Under the pieces are notes generated by a model. The model did no database searches. It saw only the letters and a program-made list of their open reading frames with translations, and was not told the origin of the DNA. 64,000 nucleotides of DNA, from NCBI RefSeq assembly GCF_022489035.1, contig NZ_JAKVTV010000001.1, positions 62,001-126,000 of the forward strand. The letters run 5' to 3'. Origin of the DNA: Christiangramia lutea. Its GTDB lineage: Bacteria; Bacteroidota; Bacteroidia; Flavobacteriales; Flavobacteriaceae. The position numbers and the translations under genes were made by a program. Positions 9,105 to 16,847 of the stretch are shown piece by piece; the stretch's first letter is position 1; the number at the start of each line of letters is the position of its first letter.

Positions 9105-9677
9105 ATGAAAATTTATACTAAAACAGGTGATAAAGGAACCACCTCATTATTTGGAGGAACCCGTGTACCTAAACACCATATTAGAATTGAAAGTTATGGA
9201 ACCGTCGATGAGCTTAACTCTCATATTGGCTTACTGAGAGATCAGAAAGTCGACGAAGAAACTTCCAAAATGCTTATCGAAATTCAGGATAGGCTTTTTA
9301 CCATTGGTGCGATCCTGGCTACCGATCCTGAAAAGGAAAAACTGAAGAATGGAAAGGACCGATTGAATATTCCTAAGATTTCTGACAAGGATGTAGAGAA
9401 TCTTGAAAAAGCAATGGATCGTATGAACGAGGAATTACCGGAAATGACTCATTTCATTCTACCGGGTGGCCATCAAAGCGTGTCATTCTGTCACATAGCC
9501 CGTTGTGTTTGCCGCAGAGCAGAGAGACTTTCCAGCGCTTTATATGACATAGAAGCATTTGACGATAAAGTTCTTATTTATCTCAACCGACTTTCAGACT
9601 TCCTTTTTGTGCTGGCACGGACTTTGTCTAAACAATTGCAAGCTGAAGAAATTCAATGGATCCCAAAAAAATCCTGA
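9105..9677 (+). CDS. Cob(I)alamin adenosyltransferase, PduO type
   Basis: 190 residues. The N-terminal motif KIYTKTGDKGTTSLFGG and the later CRRAERLSSAL helix are signatures of the PduO/MMAB-type ATP:corrinoid adenosyltransferase. It transfers the adenosyl group of ATP to cob(I)alamin, making adenosylcobalamin. The full-length domain is present with no transit or fusion part. In this window the likely user of the cofactor is the IcmF mutase at 47533-50988, with MeaB at 20660 as the chaperone type. It stands alone, 124 nt after the small membrane protein gene. Confidence 0.93.
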   Translation: MKIYTKTGDKGTTSLFGGTRVPKHHIRIESYGTVDELNSHIGLLRDQKVDEETSKMLIEIQDRLFTIGAILATDPEKEKLKNGKDRLNIPKISDKDVENLEKAMDRMNEELPEMTHFILPGGHQSVSFCHIARCVCRRAERLSSALYDIEAFDDKVLIYLNRLSDFLFVLARTLSKQLQAEEIQWIPKKS

Positions 9678-9773
9678 TTCCTTCCCAATTATAGAAATTC
9701 CTTTACGAAATTCGGAAAGAATTAGAATAATTGTTATGTTCTTATTATTATTGTGTAAATAATAGATTTTTTT

Positions 9774-9804
9774 CTTGGCTATATGGCCAAAAAAATTATT
9801 TTTG
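9774..9804 (+). promoter_or_regulatory. Bacteroidota promoter upstream of the DUF2795 gene
   Basis: TTG (9774-9776), 20 nt spacer, then TATTTTTG (9797-9804), matching TTG-N(17-23)-TANNTTTG. The start codon is 25 nt downstream. Confidence 0.6.
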
Positions 9805-9829
9805 CCAAAATTTAAAACCCGATTAATCA

Positions 9830-10051
9830 ATGTATTGGACTTTAGAATTAGCATCCTATTTAAGTGATGCTCCCTGGCCGGCAACAAAAGACGAGTTAAT
9901 AGACTACGCAATCAGAACCGGAGCACCGCTTGAGGTTGTAGAAAATCTTCAGGCCATCGAAGATGAGGGCGACTCTTATGATTCTATTGAGGAAATCTGG
10001 CCGGATTATCCAACCGATGAAGATTACCTCTGGAACGAGGACGAATATTAA
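9830..10051 (+). CDS. DUF2795 family protein
   Basis: 73 residues, very acidic at the C-terminus (DEGDSYDSIEEIWPDYPTDEDYLW). The first 45 residues (YWTLELASYLSDAPWPATKDELIDYAIRTGA) match the DUF2795 helical fold with its conserved PWPATK and L-x-x-A-x-x-x-G pattern. Function is not known; some relatives have been proposed to bind nucleic acid. It has its own promoter-like sequence and is followed by a terminator before secA. Conserved and adjacent to secA in flavobacteria as far as I recall. Confidence 0.8.
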   Translation: MYWTLELASYLSDAPWPATKDELIDYAIRTGAPLEVVENLQAIEDEGDSYDSIEEIWPDYPTDEDYLWNEDEY

Positions 10052-10078
10052 ATTGACAACACGCAAAAAATAGGGAAA

Positions 10079-10103
10079 AGTCTCATTCATGAGGCTTTTT
10101 TTT
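10079..10103 (+). terminator. Rho-independent terminator after the DUF2795 gene
   Basis: AGTCTCAT and ATGAGGCT form an 8-bp stem with one G-T pair around a very short loop, followed by a run of eight or more T residues before GC. Confidence 0.65.
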
Positions 10104-10140
10104 TGCTTAAATTTGAACCCCTTTAAATAAAAAAACCAGT

Positions 10141-13100
10141 ATGAGTTTTTTAAATTCTGTATTAAAAGCTTTCGTAGGCGACAAGTCGAAGAAAGATGTA
10201 AAAGAAATACAACCTATAGTTAACAAGATCAAGGCCCTTGAGTCTGAATTTGAAGCCCTGAGCCTTGATGAATTAAGAGCGAAAACTTCTGAATTCAAAG
10301 CGAAGATCACTGAAGCTACCAAGGAAGTTAAAGATAAGATTGAATCCCTTAATAAAGAGGCCGATGAAACCGACGATATCACCAGAAAGGAAGATATCTA
10401 TGCGGAAGTAGATGCTTTAAAAGATAAAGCATACGAAATTTCTGAAGGCGTTCTAAACGATATTTTACCAGAAGCATTTGCAACCGTAAAGGAAACTGCA
10501 AAACGCTTTGTCCATAATACCGAACTTAAGGTGAAGGCTACGGCTTTTGACCGTGAGATCTCAGCTGAAAAAGATTATGTTACACTCGAGGACGATCACG
10601 CTATTTGGAGTAATTCCTGGGATGCAGCCGGTAAGCCGGTAACCTGGGATATGATCCATTATGATGTTCAGTTAATTGGTGGTGTGGCTATGCACCAAGG
10701 TAAAATCGCCGAGATGCAAACTGGTGAAGGTAAAACCCTTGTGGCTACCCTTCCTATGTACCTCAACGCTCTTACCGGCAACGGTGTACACCTGGTTACT
10801 GTTAACGACTACCTGGCGAAACGTGATAGCGCCTGGATGGCACCAATTTTCCAATTCCACGGACTTAGTGTGGATTGTATAGATTATCACCGCCCAAATT
10901 CTGCAGCTCGTAGGAAAGCTTATAACGCCGATATCACTTACGGAACCAACAACGAATTCGGTTTTGACTACCTGAGAGATAATATGTCTCACGCACCAGA
11001 TGATCTGGTACAGAGACCACATAACTATGCGATCGTGGATGAGGTGGATTCGGTATTGATCGATGATGCCCGTACTCCACTAATCATTTCAGGACCAGTT
11101 CCAAAAGGAGATACTCATGAGTTCATGGAACTTAAACCGGCCATCGAGAATATCGTGGAAGTTCAGCGTAAATATCTGGTTAAAGTTCTTGCCGAAGCGA
11201 AAAGACTCATCAAGGAAGGTGATACCAAGGAAGGTGGATTCCAGTTACTTAGAGTATATCGCGGTTTACCTAAGAATAAAGCGCTTATCAAATTCCTTTC
11301 TGAAGAAGGTGTTAAGCAGTTGCTTCAGAAGACCGAGAATCATTACATGCAGGACAACAACCGCGAAATGCCAAAAGTTGATGCCGAATTGTATTTCACG
11401 ATCGAAGAAAAAAGCAACCAAATAGATCTTACCGACAAAGGAATTGAATTCCTATCCGGAAAAGATGAACCTGATTTCTTCGTGATGCCTGAAATTGGAA
11501 TGGAAATTTCCAAAATCGAAAAAGAAGGACTTTCCGCAGAAGAAGAGGCAGAAAAGAAAGAAGAACTTTTTAGAGATTATAGCGTAAAGAGTGAGCGTAT
11601 TCATACGCTTCGCCAGCTATTAAAATCGTATACTTTATTCGAAAAGGATACCGAATATGTGGTTATCGACAATAAAGTGAAGATTGTTGATGAGCAAACC
11701 GGTCGTATCATGGAAGGTCGTAGATACAGCGACGGACTCCACCAGGCGATCGAAGCCAAGGAAAATGTGAAGATCGAGGATGCTACCCAAACCTTTGCTA
11801 CCGTTACCCTTCAGAATTACTTTAGAATGTACCGTAAACTGTCTGGTATGACGGGTACTGCGGTAACCGAAGCAGGTGAATTCTGGGAGATCTACGAACT
11901 GGATGTGGTGGAAATTCCTACCAACAGACCGATCGCCAGAAATGACAAAGAAGATTTAGTATATAAGACTAAAAGAGAAAAATATAACGCGGTTATAGAC
12001 CATGTGACCGATCTTTCTAATGCAGGAAGGCCGGTACTTATTGGTACAACTTCAGTAGAGATCTCAGAATTACTGAGCCGTATGCTGAAATTGAGAAATG
12101 TACCTCATAATGTTCTTAACGCAAAACTGCACAAAAAGGAGGCAGATATCGTTGCCGAAGCTGGTAAATCTGGGATTGTGACCATCGCCACCAATATGGC
12201 CGGTCGTGGTACCGATATTAAACTTAGCAAAGAAGTTAAAGAAGCAGGCGGTCTGGCTATTGTTGGTACAGAGCGTCATGATTCAAGACGTGTTGACCGT
12301 CAGTTAAGAGGTCGTGCTGGTCGACAGGGAGATCCTGGAAGTTCTCAGTTCTACGTTTCTCTTGAGGATAACCTGATGCGTTTATTCGGTTCTGAAAGGA
12401 TCGCGAAGCTGATGGACCGTATGGGTCTTGAGGAAGGTGAAGTGATACAGCACTCGATGATCTCAAAATCTATTGAACGAGCGCAGAAAAAAGTTGAAGA
12501 GAATAACTTTGGTGTTCGTAAGAGATTGCTTGAATATGATGATGTGATGAACGCCCAGCGTGAGGTGATCTACAAGCGTAGATACCATGCGTTATTTGGG
12601 GAGAGATTACGTGTAGATCTTGCTAACATGATCTTCGATATTTCAGAATCTATTGCTGAAACTAATAAAGCTGCAGACGATTTCAAGAACTTCGAATTCG
12701 AATTGATCAGAAGTTTTTCAATGAGTTCTCCTGTAACTGAACAGGAATTCAAGAAAATGAATGCTCAAAAGCTTGCCGGTGAAATTTATAAGGCTGCTTA
12801 CAAGCATTACGATGAGAAGATGGCTCATAATGCTGACCGTGCCTTCCCAGTGATCAAGCAGGTTCATGAAGATGAAAGGAATAATTTCGAAAGGATTTCC
12901 GTACCGTTTTCAGATGGAACCAAAACCCTCCAGGTAGTTACAAATCTTGAAAAAGCTTATGAGACCGAAGGTAAACAGCTAATCAAGGATTTTGAGAAGA
13001 ACATCACTCTGGCCATTATTGATGACGCCTGGAAAACTCACCTGAGAAAAATGGATGAGTTGAAACAAAGTGTTCAGCTAGCCGTGCATGAGCAAAAAGA

Positions 13101-13497
13101 TCCACTACTGATCTATAAGTTCGAGGCTTTTGAACTTTTCAAGGCGATGCTTGAAAATGTGAACCGTGATGTAATGTCCTTCCTGTTTAAAGGGGAGATA
13201 CCACCCGCAGGAGCACCTAACATTCACGAGGCGCGTCAAACCAGGCCAAAAGAGCAAATGGAAACCACCAAGGAGGATATTCCTAACCTTGATGAGAGAG
13301 CAGCACAGAGCAGGGCTGCCGGAAACACTCAGCGTCAGCCTGAAAAAGTAGAAACCATTGTTAGGGATAAACCGAAAATTGGTAGAAACGATAAGGTGAC
13401 TATCAAGAATGTAATGAGTGGTGAAAATAAAACTATGAAGTACAAACAGGCAATTCCACTTCTGGATAAAGGAGACTGGGTGCTTGTTGACGAATAG
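10141..13497 (+). CDS. secA: Preprotein translocase ATPase SecA
   Basis: 1118 residues, long compared with about 900 in proteobacteria but normal for Bacteroidota, which carry insertions in the nucleotide-binding/preprotein region (extra charged segment at about 330-500). Walker A MQTGEGKT is near 193, the DEVD box ([10 protein letters not shown]) near 300, and helicase motifs [10 protein letters not shown] and [10 protein letters not shown] are in the second motor domain. It drives Sec-dependent export through SecYEG. The usual C-terminal cysteine/histidine zinc motif that binds SecB is missing; the protein ends in a basic [14 protein letters not shown] stretch. Monocistronic, with a strong terminator after it. 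A TAAATTTG box at 10108-10115 may be part of its promoter. Confidence 0.98.
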   Translation: MSFLNSVLKAFVGDKSKKDVKEIQPIVNKIKALESEFEALSLDELRAKTSEFKAKITEATKEVKDKIESLNKEADETDDITRKEDIYAEVDALKDKAYEISEGVLNDILPEAFATVKETAKRFVHNTELKVKATAFDREISAEKDYVTLEDDHAIWSNSWDAAGKPVTWDMIHYDVQLIGGVAMHQGKIAEMQTGEGKTLVATLPMYLNALTGNGVHLVTVNDYLAKRDSAWMAPIFQFHGLSVDCIDYHRPNSAARRKAYNADITYGTNNEFGFDYLRDNMSHAPDDLVQRPHNYAIVDEVDSVLIDDARTPLIISGPVPKGDTHEFMELKPAIENIVEVQRKYLVKVLAEAKRLIKEGDTKEGGFQLLRVYRGLPKNKALIKFLSEEGVKQLLQKTENHYMQDNNREMPKVDAELYFTIEEKSNQIDLTDKGIEFLSGKDEPDFFVMPEIGMEISKIEKEGLSAEEEAEKKEELFRDYSVKSERIHTLRQLLKSYTLFEKDTEYVVIDNKVKIVDEQTGRIMEGRRYSDGLHQAIEAKENVKIEDATQTFATVTLQNYFRMYRKLSGMTGTAVTEAGEFWEIYELDVVEIPTNRPIARNDKEDLVYKTKREKYNAVIDHVTDLSNAGRPVLIGTTSVEISELLSRMLKLRNVPHNVLNAKLHKKEADIVAEAGKSGIVTIATNMAGRGTDIKLSKEVKEAGGLAIVGTERHDSRRVDRQLRGRAGRQGDPGSSQFYVSLEDNLMRLFGSERIAKLMDRMGLEEGEVIQHSMISKSIERAQKKVEENNFGVRKRLLEYDDVMNAQREVIYKRRYHALFGERLRVDLANMIFDISESIAETNKAADDFKNFEFELIRSFSMSSPVTEQEFKKMNAQKLAGEIYKAAYKHYDEKMAHNADRAFPVIKQVHEDERNNFERISVPFSDGTKTLQVVTNLEKAYETEGKQLIKDFEKNITLAIIDDAWKTHLRKMDELKQSVQLAVHEQKDPLLIYKFEAFELFKAMLENVNRDVMSFLFKGEIPPAGAPNIHEARQTRPKEQMETTKEDIPNLDERAAQSRAAGNTQRQPEKVETIVRDKPKIGRNDKVTIKNVMSGENKTMKYKQAIPLLDKGDWVLVDE

Positions 13498-13514
13498 ATG
13501 TTAGATATTAGATA

Positions 13515-13546
13515 AAAAAATCCTGAAGTGCTGCTTCAGGATTTTT
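13515..13546 (+). terminator. Rho-independent terminator after secA
   Basis: Stem AATCCTGAAG / CTTCAGGATT with a 4-nt loop (TGCT), flanked by A and T tracts, so it could work from both sides. Confidence 0.85.
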
Positions 13547-13555
13547 TTATTTACG

Positions 13556-13578
13556 GTAGTTCGACAGGCTCAGTGCCC
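13556..13578 (+). repeat. Dispersed TTCGACAGGCTCAGTGCCC element
   Basis: GTAGTTCGACAGGCTCAGTGCCC. Its reverse complement resembles 4623-4642. Words of this kind (CTTCGACAGGCTCAG) are, from memory, a widespread bacterial intergenic repeat. Sits between the ends of secA and the sigma-factor operon. Confidence 0.5.
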
Positions 13579-13603
13579 TAACTACTATAAAACCCTTAAT
13601 TTA

Positions 13604-13990
13604 TTACAATTGATAATTCCTTTCCATCAATCTTTTCAAAAAAGGCACCTCCAAAAAGAATAGTGCTACAAAAGCGATTGCTATCTGCATGGTTCTGGAA
13701 AGATCTATACGGGGTAATTCAATAGAGCTCAAAACACCAAAATTCAGGTCATATTCGAAAAAATAATCGGTATTGATTAAATACAATGCTAATATGGAAG
13801 CGACCACTCCTCCCCCTATTAGTATCCAAACCGGTTTCGAAATTAGCGGTTTGTAAGGTGATATTTCAGTATTTCGTGACTCCACTTTCAGCATTATTTT
13901 ACTTTTAAAATCACTGGAAGGTTTCTCGGTTCCTGCTTCCTTGAGCAGACTTTTCATCAGCTCATCTTCTCTATTATATCGCTCTTCCAT
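13604..13990 (-). CDS. Two-helix membrane protein encoded after ECF sigma factor
   Basis: 128 residues. The cytoplasmic N-terminus (1-47) has a DELMKSLLKEAG stretch that could contact a sigma factor, then two membrane helices at about 50-67 (VWILIGGGVVASILALYL) and 101-118 (MQIAIAFVALFFLEVPFL). No zinc anti-sigma motif is visible. It overlaps the end of the sigma gene by 17 nt and is therefore co-translated. An anti-sigma or accessory role is inferred from this position only. Confidence 0.7.
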   Translation of the reverse strand: MEERYNREDELMKSLLKEAGTEKPSSDFKSKIMLKVESRNTEISPYKPLISKPVWILIGGGVVASILALYLINTDYFFEYDLNFGVLSSIELPRIDLSRTMQIAIAFVALFFLEVPFLKRLMERNYQL

Positions 13991-14561
13991 TTCTATCTGA
14001 TATTTCTGGTTCGATATAGCCTTCTAAAAGGTTGAATAATTTCTTCCGGCTACGGTATAATTTAATTTTTATGTTGTCTTCAGAAAGGTCTGTTACCTTC
14101 GATATTTCTTTTACAGATTGTTCTTCAAAATAGTATAAAGTTATAATCGCGGCATCTTCTTCAGGTAATTTATCGATACAGGTCTTTATTATTCTGCTTC
14201 TTTCCTCTTTCACCATGAACTCCAGACCATTCTCTAAATTATCCAAACTGTCTTCGGTGATCTCTTCATTTAATTCATAGGTTCTTTGTCTGTTATTTTT
14301 TTTAACTCTGTCAAGACTCTTATGATATACTATCCGGTAAAGCCAGGTCGAAAATTTTGAATCTCCTCTAAATGTACTCAAAGAATCATAGGCCTTAATA
14401 AAGCTATCCTGGGCTACTTCTTCTGCCTCTTCACTCACTTTCAATATTCTTATCGCGATGGTAAACACAAAATTCTGATATCTGTCCACTAATTCTCCAA
14501 AGGAATTTATGTTCCCTTCGAGAGTACGATCTATTAAATATTGGTCAGTGTTTTTGGTCAT
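13974..14561 (-). CDS. ECF RNA polymerase sigma factor
   Basis: 195 residues. Region 2 (about 20-90) contains LVDRYQNFVFTIAIRIL, the EVAQDSFIKAY core-binding helix and STWLYRIVYHKSLD. Region 4 (about 135-185) has DAAIITLYYFEEQSVKEISKVTDLSEDNIKIKLYRSRKKL, the DNA-binding HTH. The gene is preceded by a close match to an ECF promoter (TGTAACC-N16-CGTC), so autoregulation is likely. It is divergent from a DUF6249-like membrane protein gene with the mirrored promoter, and it overlaps the downstream membrane protein gene. Confidence 0.93.
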   Translation of the reverse strand: MTKNTDQYLIDRTLEGNINSFGELVDRYQNFVFTIAIRILKVSEEAEEVAQDSFIKAYDSLSTFRGDSKFSTWLYRIVYHKSLDRVKKNNRQRTYELNEEITEDSLDNLENGLEFMVKEERSRIIKTCIDKLPEEDAAIITLYYFEEQSVKEISKVTDLSEDNIKIKLYRSRKKLFNLLEGYIEPEISDRNGRAI

Positions 14562-14571
14562 TTTGCATTAT

Positions 14572-14598
14572 GACGATCATTTCAGAACATCGGTTACA
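14572..14598 (-). promoter_or_regulatory. ECF-type promoter for the sigma gene
   Basis: On the minus strand, TGTAACC (14598-14592), 16 nt, CGTC (14575-14572), followed by ATAA. The start codon lies 11 nt beyond CGTC, so the leader is nearly absent. Identical core elements and spacing are found on the other strand at 14629-14655. Confidence 0.7.
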
Positions 14599-14628
14599 TA
14601 TTTTCCCTAAAATAAATTTACATTTTTT

Positions 14629-14655
14629 TGTAACCGGTTTGGAAAACCTGGCGTC
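14629..14655 (+). promoter_or_regulatory. ECF-type promoter for the DUF6249-like gene
   Basis: TGTAACC (14629-14635), 16 nt, CGTC (14652-14655), followed by ATAA. It is the mirror image of the promoter of the divergent sigma gene; the -35 motifs themselves form an 8-bp inverted repeat, CGGTTACA (14591-14598) and TGTAACCG (14629-14636). Confidence 0.7.
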
Positions 14656-14700
14656 ATAAAAACAAACGAACATTATTTTCACACTAAAAAACAAGAAATT

Positions 14701-15051
14701 ATGGGATCAGAAGTAGTCATCATGCCAATTATCTTTGGAGTTATTTTCGGGATATTTTATCTCTACATCTCGGCCAGGAACCGGGAGCGCCTTGCCCTAA
14801 TTGAGAAAGGAACAGATGCTAGCATCTTTTACAGTCGTAAAAAAAGCTTTACTCCAATTTGGAAAGTAATCGTTATTAATCTCGCGTTGCTTTTAGTAGG
14901 TATTGGAATTGGAATATTCCTGGCAGAAATCCTTAGAACAGTTTTAGGAGTTAACGAAGACATCGTTTATCCGGGAACTATTTTCCTAATGGCCGGTTTA
15001 GGTCTATTCGCAGGGTTCTTCGCTACTAAAAGGCTAAACGAAGACGCCTGA
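14701..15051 (+). CDS. DUF6249-like inner-membrane protein
   Basis: 116 residues, three hydrophobic helices: about 6-24 (VIMPIIFGVIFGIFYLYIS), 57-79 (KVIVINLALLLVGIGIGIFLAEI) and 93-109. Between the first two is a charged loop ARNRERLALIEKGTDASIFY, the signature of the small DUF6249-type membrane proteins that often accompany ECF sigma factors in Bacteroidota. It is divergent from a sigma factor and its promoter matches that sigma's own promoter, so it is probably in the same regulon. Function unknown. A strong terminator follows. Confidence 0.75.
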   Translation: MGSEVVIMPIIFGVIFGIFYLYISARNRERLALIEKGTDASIFYSRKKSFTPIWKVIVINLALLLVGIGIGIFLAEILRTVLGVNEDIVYPGTIFLMAGLGLFAGFFATKRLNEDA

Positions 15052-15074
15052 TAGGTTTACAGAAAATTATCATC

Positions 15075-15106
15075 AAATCCCGGATCCACTATCCGGGATT
15101 TTTTTA
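15075..15106 (+). terminator. Rho-independent terminator after the DUF6249-like gene
   Basis: Perfect 11-bp stem AAATCCCGGAT (15075-15085) / ATCCGGGATTT (15091-15101), 5-nt loop, followed by a T tract. Confidence 0.9.
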
Positions 15107-15165
15107 TTCAGGTGACAATAGGAGAATTTTACTAATTTTAACCTGACAACCAAACTAACTCACCA

Positions 15166-15642
15166 ATGAAAAAGTTTTCGATTGAAATTAAATGGGGAAT
15201 TATCTTCAGTATAGTATCTCTAGCGTGGATGTTCCTGGAAAAAGGCCTGGGCTGGCATGACCAAAATATAGCGCAACATGCCATCTACACTAATTTTTTT
15301 GCCGTTGTGGCCATCGTGATATATGTGCTCGCATTACTAGATAAGCGTAAGAATTTTTTCAATGGCAGAATGACCTGGAGTCAGGGATTTATTTCAGGAA
15401 TAGTAATAAGTATTGTAGTGGCAATTTTATCTCCTATAGGTCAATATATAACCCACAATTTCATTACTCCAGATTATTTTAATAATGTCATAGAGTATTC
15501 TGTTGAAAGTGGAACAATGGAAAAAGAAGCTGCAGAGGAATACTTTAATCTTACCTCTTATATTATTCAATCCTTCTTTTTTGCCCTTGTGGTAGGAGTG
15601 GTAACCTCAGCTATAGTTGCTTTCTTTGTGAAGAGAAAATAA
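15166..15642 (+). CDS. DUF4199 family membrane protein
   Basis: 158 residues with four hydrophobic helices, at about 9-25, 42-59, 72-92 and 130-153. The GWHDQNIAQHAIYTNFF and MTWSQGFISGIVIS segments are typical of DUF4199, a Bacteroidota-specific membrane family of unknown function. The long loop (about 100-127) carries YFNNVIEYSVESGTMEKEAAEEYFN. Monocistronic. The gene ends 16 bp before the first paired repeat of the GIY-YIG locus. Confidence 0.85.
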   Translation: MKKFSIEIKWGIIFSIVSLAWMFLEKGLGWHDQNIAQHAIYTNFFAVVAIVIYVLALLDKRKNFFNGRMTWSQGFISGIVISIVVAILSPIGQYITHNFITPDYFNNVIEYSVESGTMEKEAAEEYFNLTSYIIQSFFFALVVGVVTSAIVAFFVKRK

Positions 15643-15658
15643 ATCTGATGGCTTATTG

Positions 15659-15741
15659 AGATTTCTCAGTCACTATGATTCTTCGAAATGACTCAGGAAT
15701 AATCAATAATCTAAAGTCATTTCGACCGAAGGGAGAAATCT
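15659..15741 (+). repeat. REPIN-like paired inverted repeat, left copy
   Basis: Two inverted halves: A (15659-15694) begins AGATTTCTCAGTC and ends CGAAATGACTC; B (15716-15741) begins GTCATTTCGACC and ends GAGAAATCT. They are separated by 21 bp. A and B can pair into a long hairpin. Ends 3 bp before the start codon of the GIY-YIG gene. The right copy is at 16045-16129. Confidence 0.85.
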
Positions 15742-15744
15742 GTT

Positions 15745-16041
15745 ATGAAAGATTATTATGTATATATCACCACTAATCAAAAGAAAACAGTACTCTATAT
15801 CGGAATGACTAATAATCTAACTATTCGCTTAGATGAACATTTTCAGGACAGCATTCGGTCAAAAAAATCTTTTGCTGGAAAATATAATTGCTTTCATCTT
15901 ATTTATTTCGAGAAACTTGATAATCCTAAAGAAGCGATCAGGAGGGAGAAAGAAATCAAAAAATGGAGTCGGAAAAAGAAAACTGCTTTAATTGAAAGCC
16001 TAAATTCGGAATGGAACTTTCTTGAACGTGATTTACTATAA
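15745..16041 (+). CDS. Small GIY-YIG nuclease-domain protein
   Basis: 98 residues, just a single GIY-YIG domain of the UPF0213 (YhbQ-like) type. Visible residues: YVY at 5-7 in place of GIY, YIG at 18-20, the catalytic arginine at 28 (NLTIRLDEH), H32, and a metal-binding glutamate at 68 or 70 in AIRREKEIKKWSRKKK. All key residues are present, so it may be active. The gene is bracketed by two copies of a paired inverted repeat with only 3 bp on either side. Family members cut DNA in some cases, but a target is not known. A link to the repeats is an inference. Confidence 0.85.
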   Translation: MKDYYVYITTNQKKTVLYIGMTNNLTIRLDEHFQDSIRSKKSFAGKYNCFHLIYFEKLDNPKEAIRREKEIKKWSRKKKTALIESLNSEWNFLERDLL

Positions 16042-16044
16042 AAT

Positions 16045-16129
16045 AGATTTCTCAGTCGCTTCGCTTCTTCGAAATGACTCCTATATTAATTCAACAATTT
16101 AAGGTCATTTCGACCGTAGGGAGAAATCT
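16045..16129 (+). repeat. REPIN-like paired inverted repeat, right copy
   Basis: A' (16045-16080) is the same 36 bp as A except for four differences in the middle seven; B' (16104-16129) differs from B at one position; the 23-bp spacer between them is unrelated to that of the left copy. It begins 3 bp after the GIY-YIG stop codon, and its last bases overlap the stop of the M23 peptidase gene on the opposite strand. Confidence 0.85.
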
Positions 16130-16805
16130 AAATTTTCAACAATAAATTAGGATCTGGACAATTCTTTAAGTAGTTGTCCAGGTCTTCTTTTTTAACCACA
16201 CCTGGATAATCACCCTTTTTATCATGTATATTTTCCATTACCTGGAAATGTAAATGTGGTGCATAGTCACCATTCTCTTCAAAATCACCTAATTCAGCTA
16301 TCTTTTCGCCCTCTTTAACCGGCGCTCCAATTTCAATTTCTTCTAAAGATTTTCGAGAGAGATGTCCGTACAATGTATAAAATTTGCGACTATCTTCTAT
16401 ATGCTCCAGGATGATAGTTGGTCCATAATCTCCAAAATTTTGATTATCCCTGAAACTATGTACTTTTCCGTTTAGCGGACTTAAAATTTCTGAATAGGCA
16501 GGAACCCAAATGTCCAGGCCAATATGAATATTACGATTAGCTTCAACATTATTAAAGAGCTCACTTCGGTTATACAGAGTCCTTAATTCATTATAACCAC
16601 CGTAAGCTGCCTTCTTATTTCTGTTCCTTAAGAATTCATCTATAAATACAGAAAAAGCTTCCGAAGAAGCAACTTCAAGTTTTAAAAGATCTGTATTATT
16701 TCCAGAGAGATCTATGTAAGCAAAATCCTTTTGTTCATAATCGCCCCCTATTACCGGTGTATAACCAGAGGTAAGTGAAGAAATAAATATTGAAAAATCC
16801 TGCAT
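16128..16805 (-). CDS. M23 family metallopeptidase without visible signal peptide
   Basis: 225 residues. The LytM/M23 core is at about 95-190: HIGLDIWVPA provides the first His and Asp zinc ligands, YTLYGHLS follows, and PHLHFQV gives the other His ligand pair. Such enzymes cut peptidoglycan cross-links. No signal peptide or lipobox is seen; the N-terminus is MQDFSIFISSLTSGYTPVIGG, so secretion by Sec is unlikely unless the true start is upstream. Convergent with the GIY-YIG gene; its TAG stop lies within the right-hand repeat. The intracellular role is unclear. Confidence 0.82.
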   Translation of the reverse strand: MQDFSIFISSLTSGYTPVIGGDYEQKDFAYIDLSGNNTDLLKLEVASSEAFSVFIDEFLRNRNKKAAYGGYNELRTLYNRSELFNNVEANRNIHIGLDIWVPAYSEILSPLNGKVHSFRDNQNFGDYGPTIILEHIEDSRKFYTLYGHLSRKSLEEIEIGAPVKEGEKIAELGDFEENGDYAPHLHFQVMENIHDKKGDYPGVVKKEDLDNYLKNCPDPNLLLKI

Positions 16806-16847
16806 GTGATTCAGCTTCTTGAGGAAGCCAAATGTAATAGCTAGATC

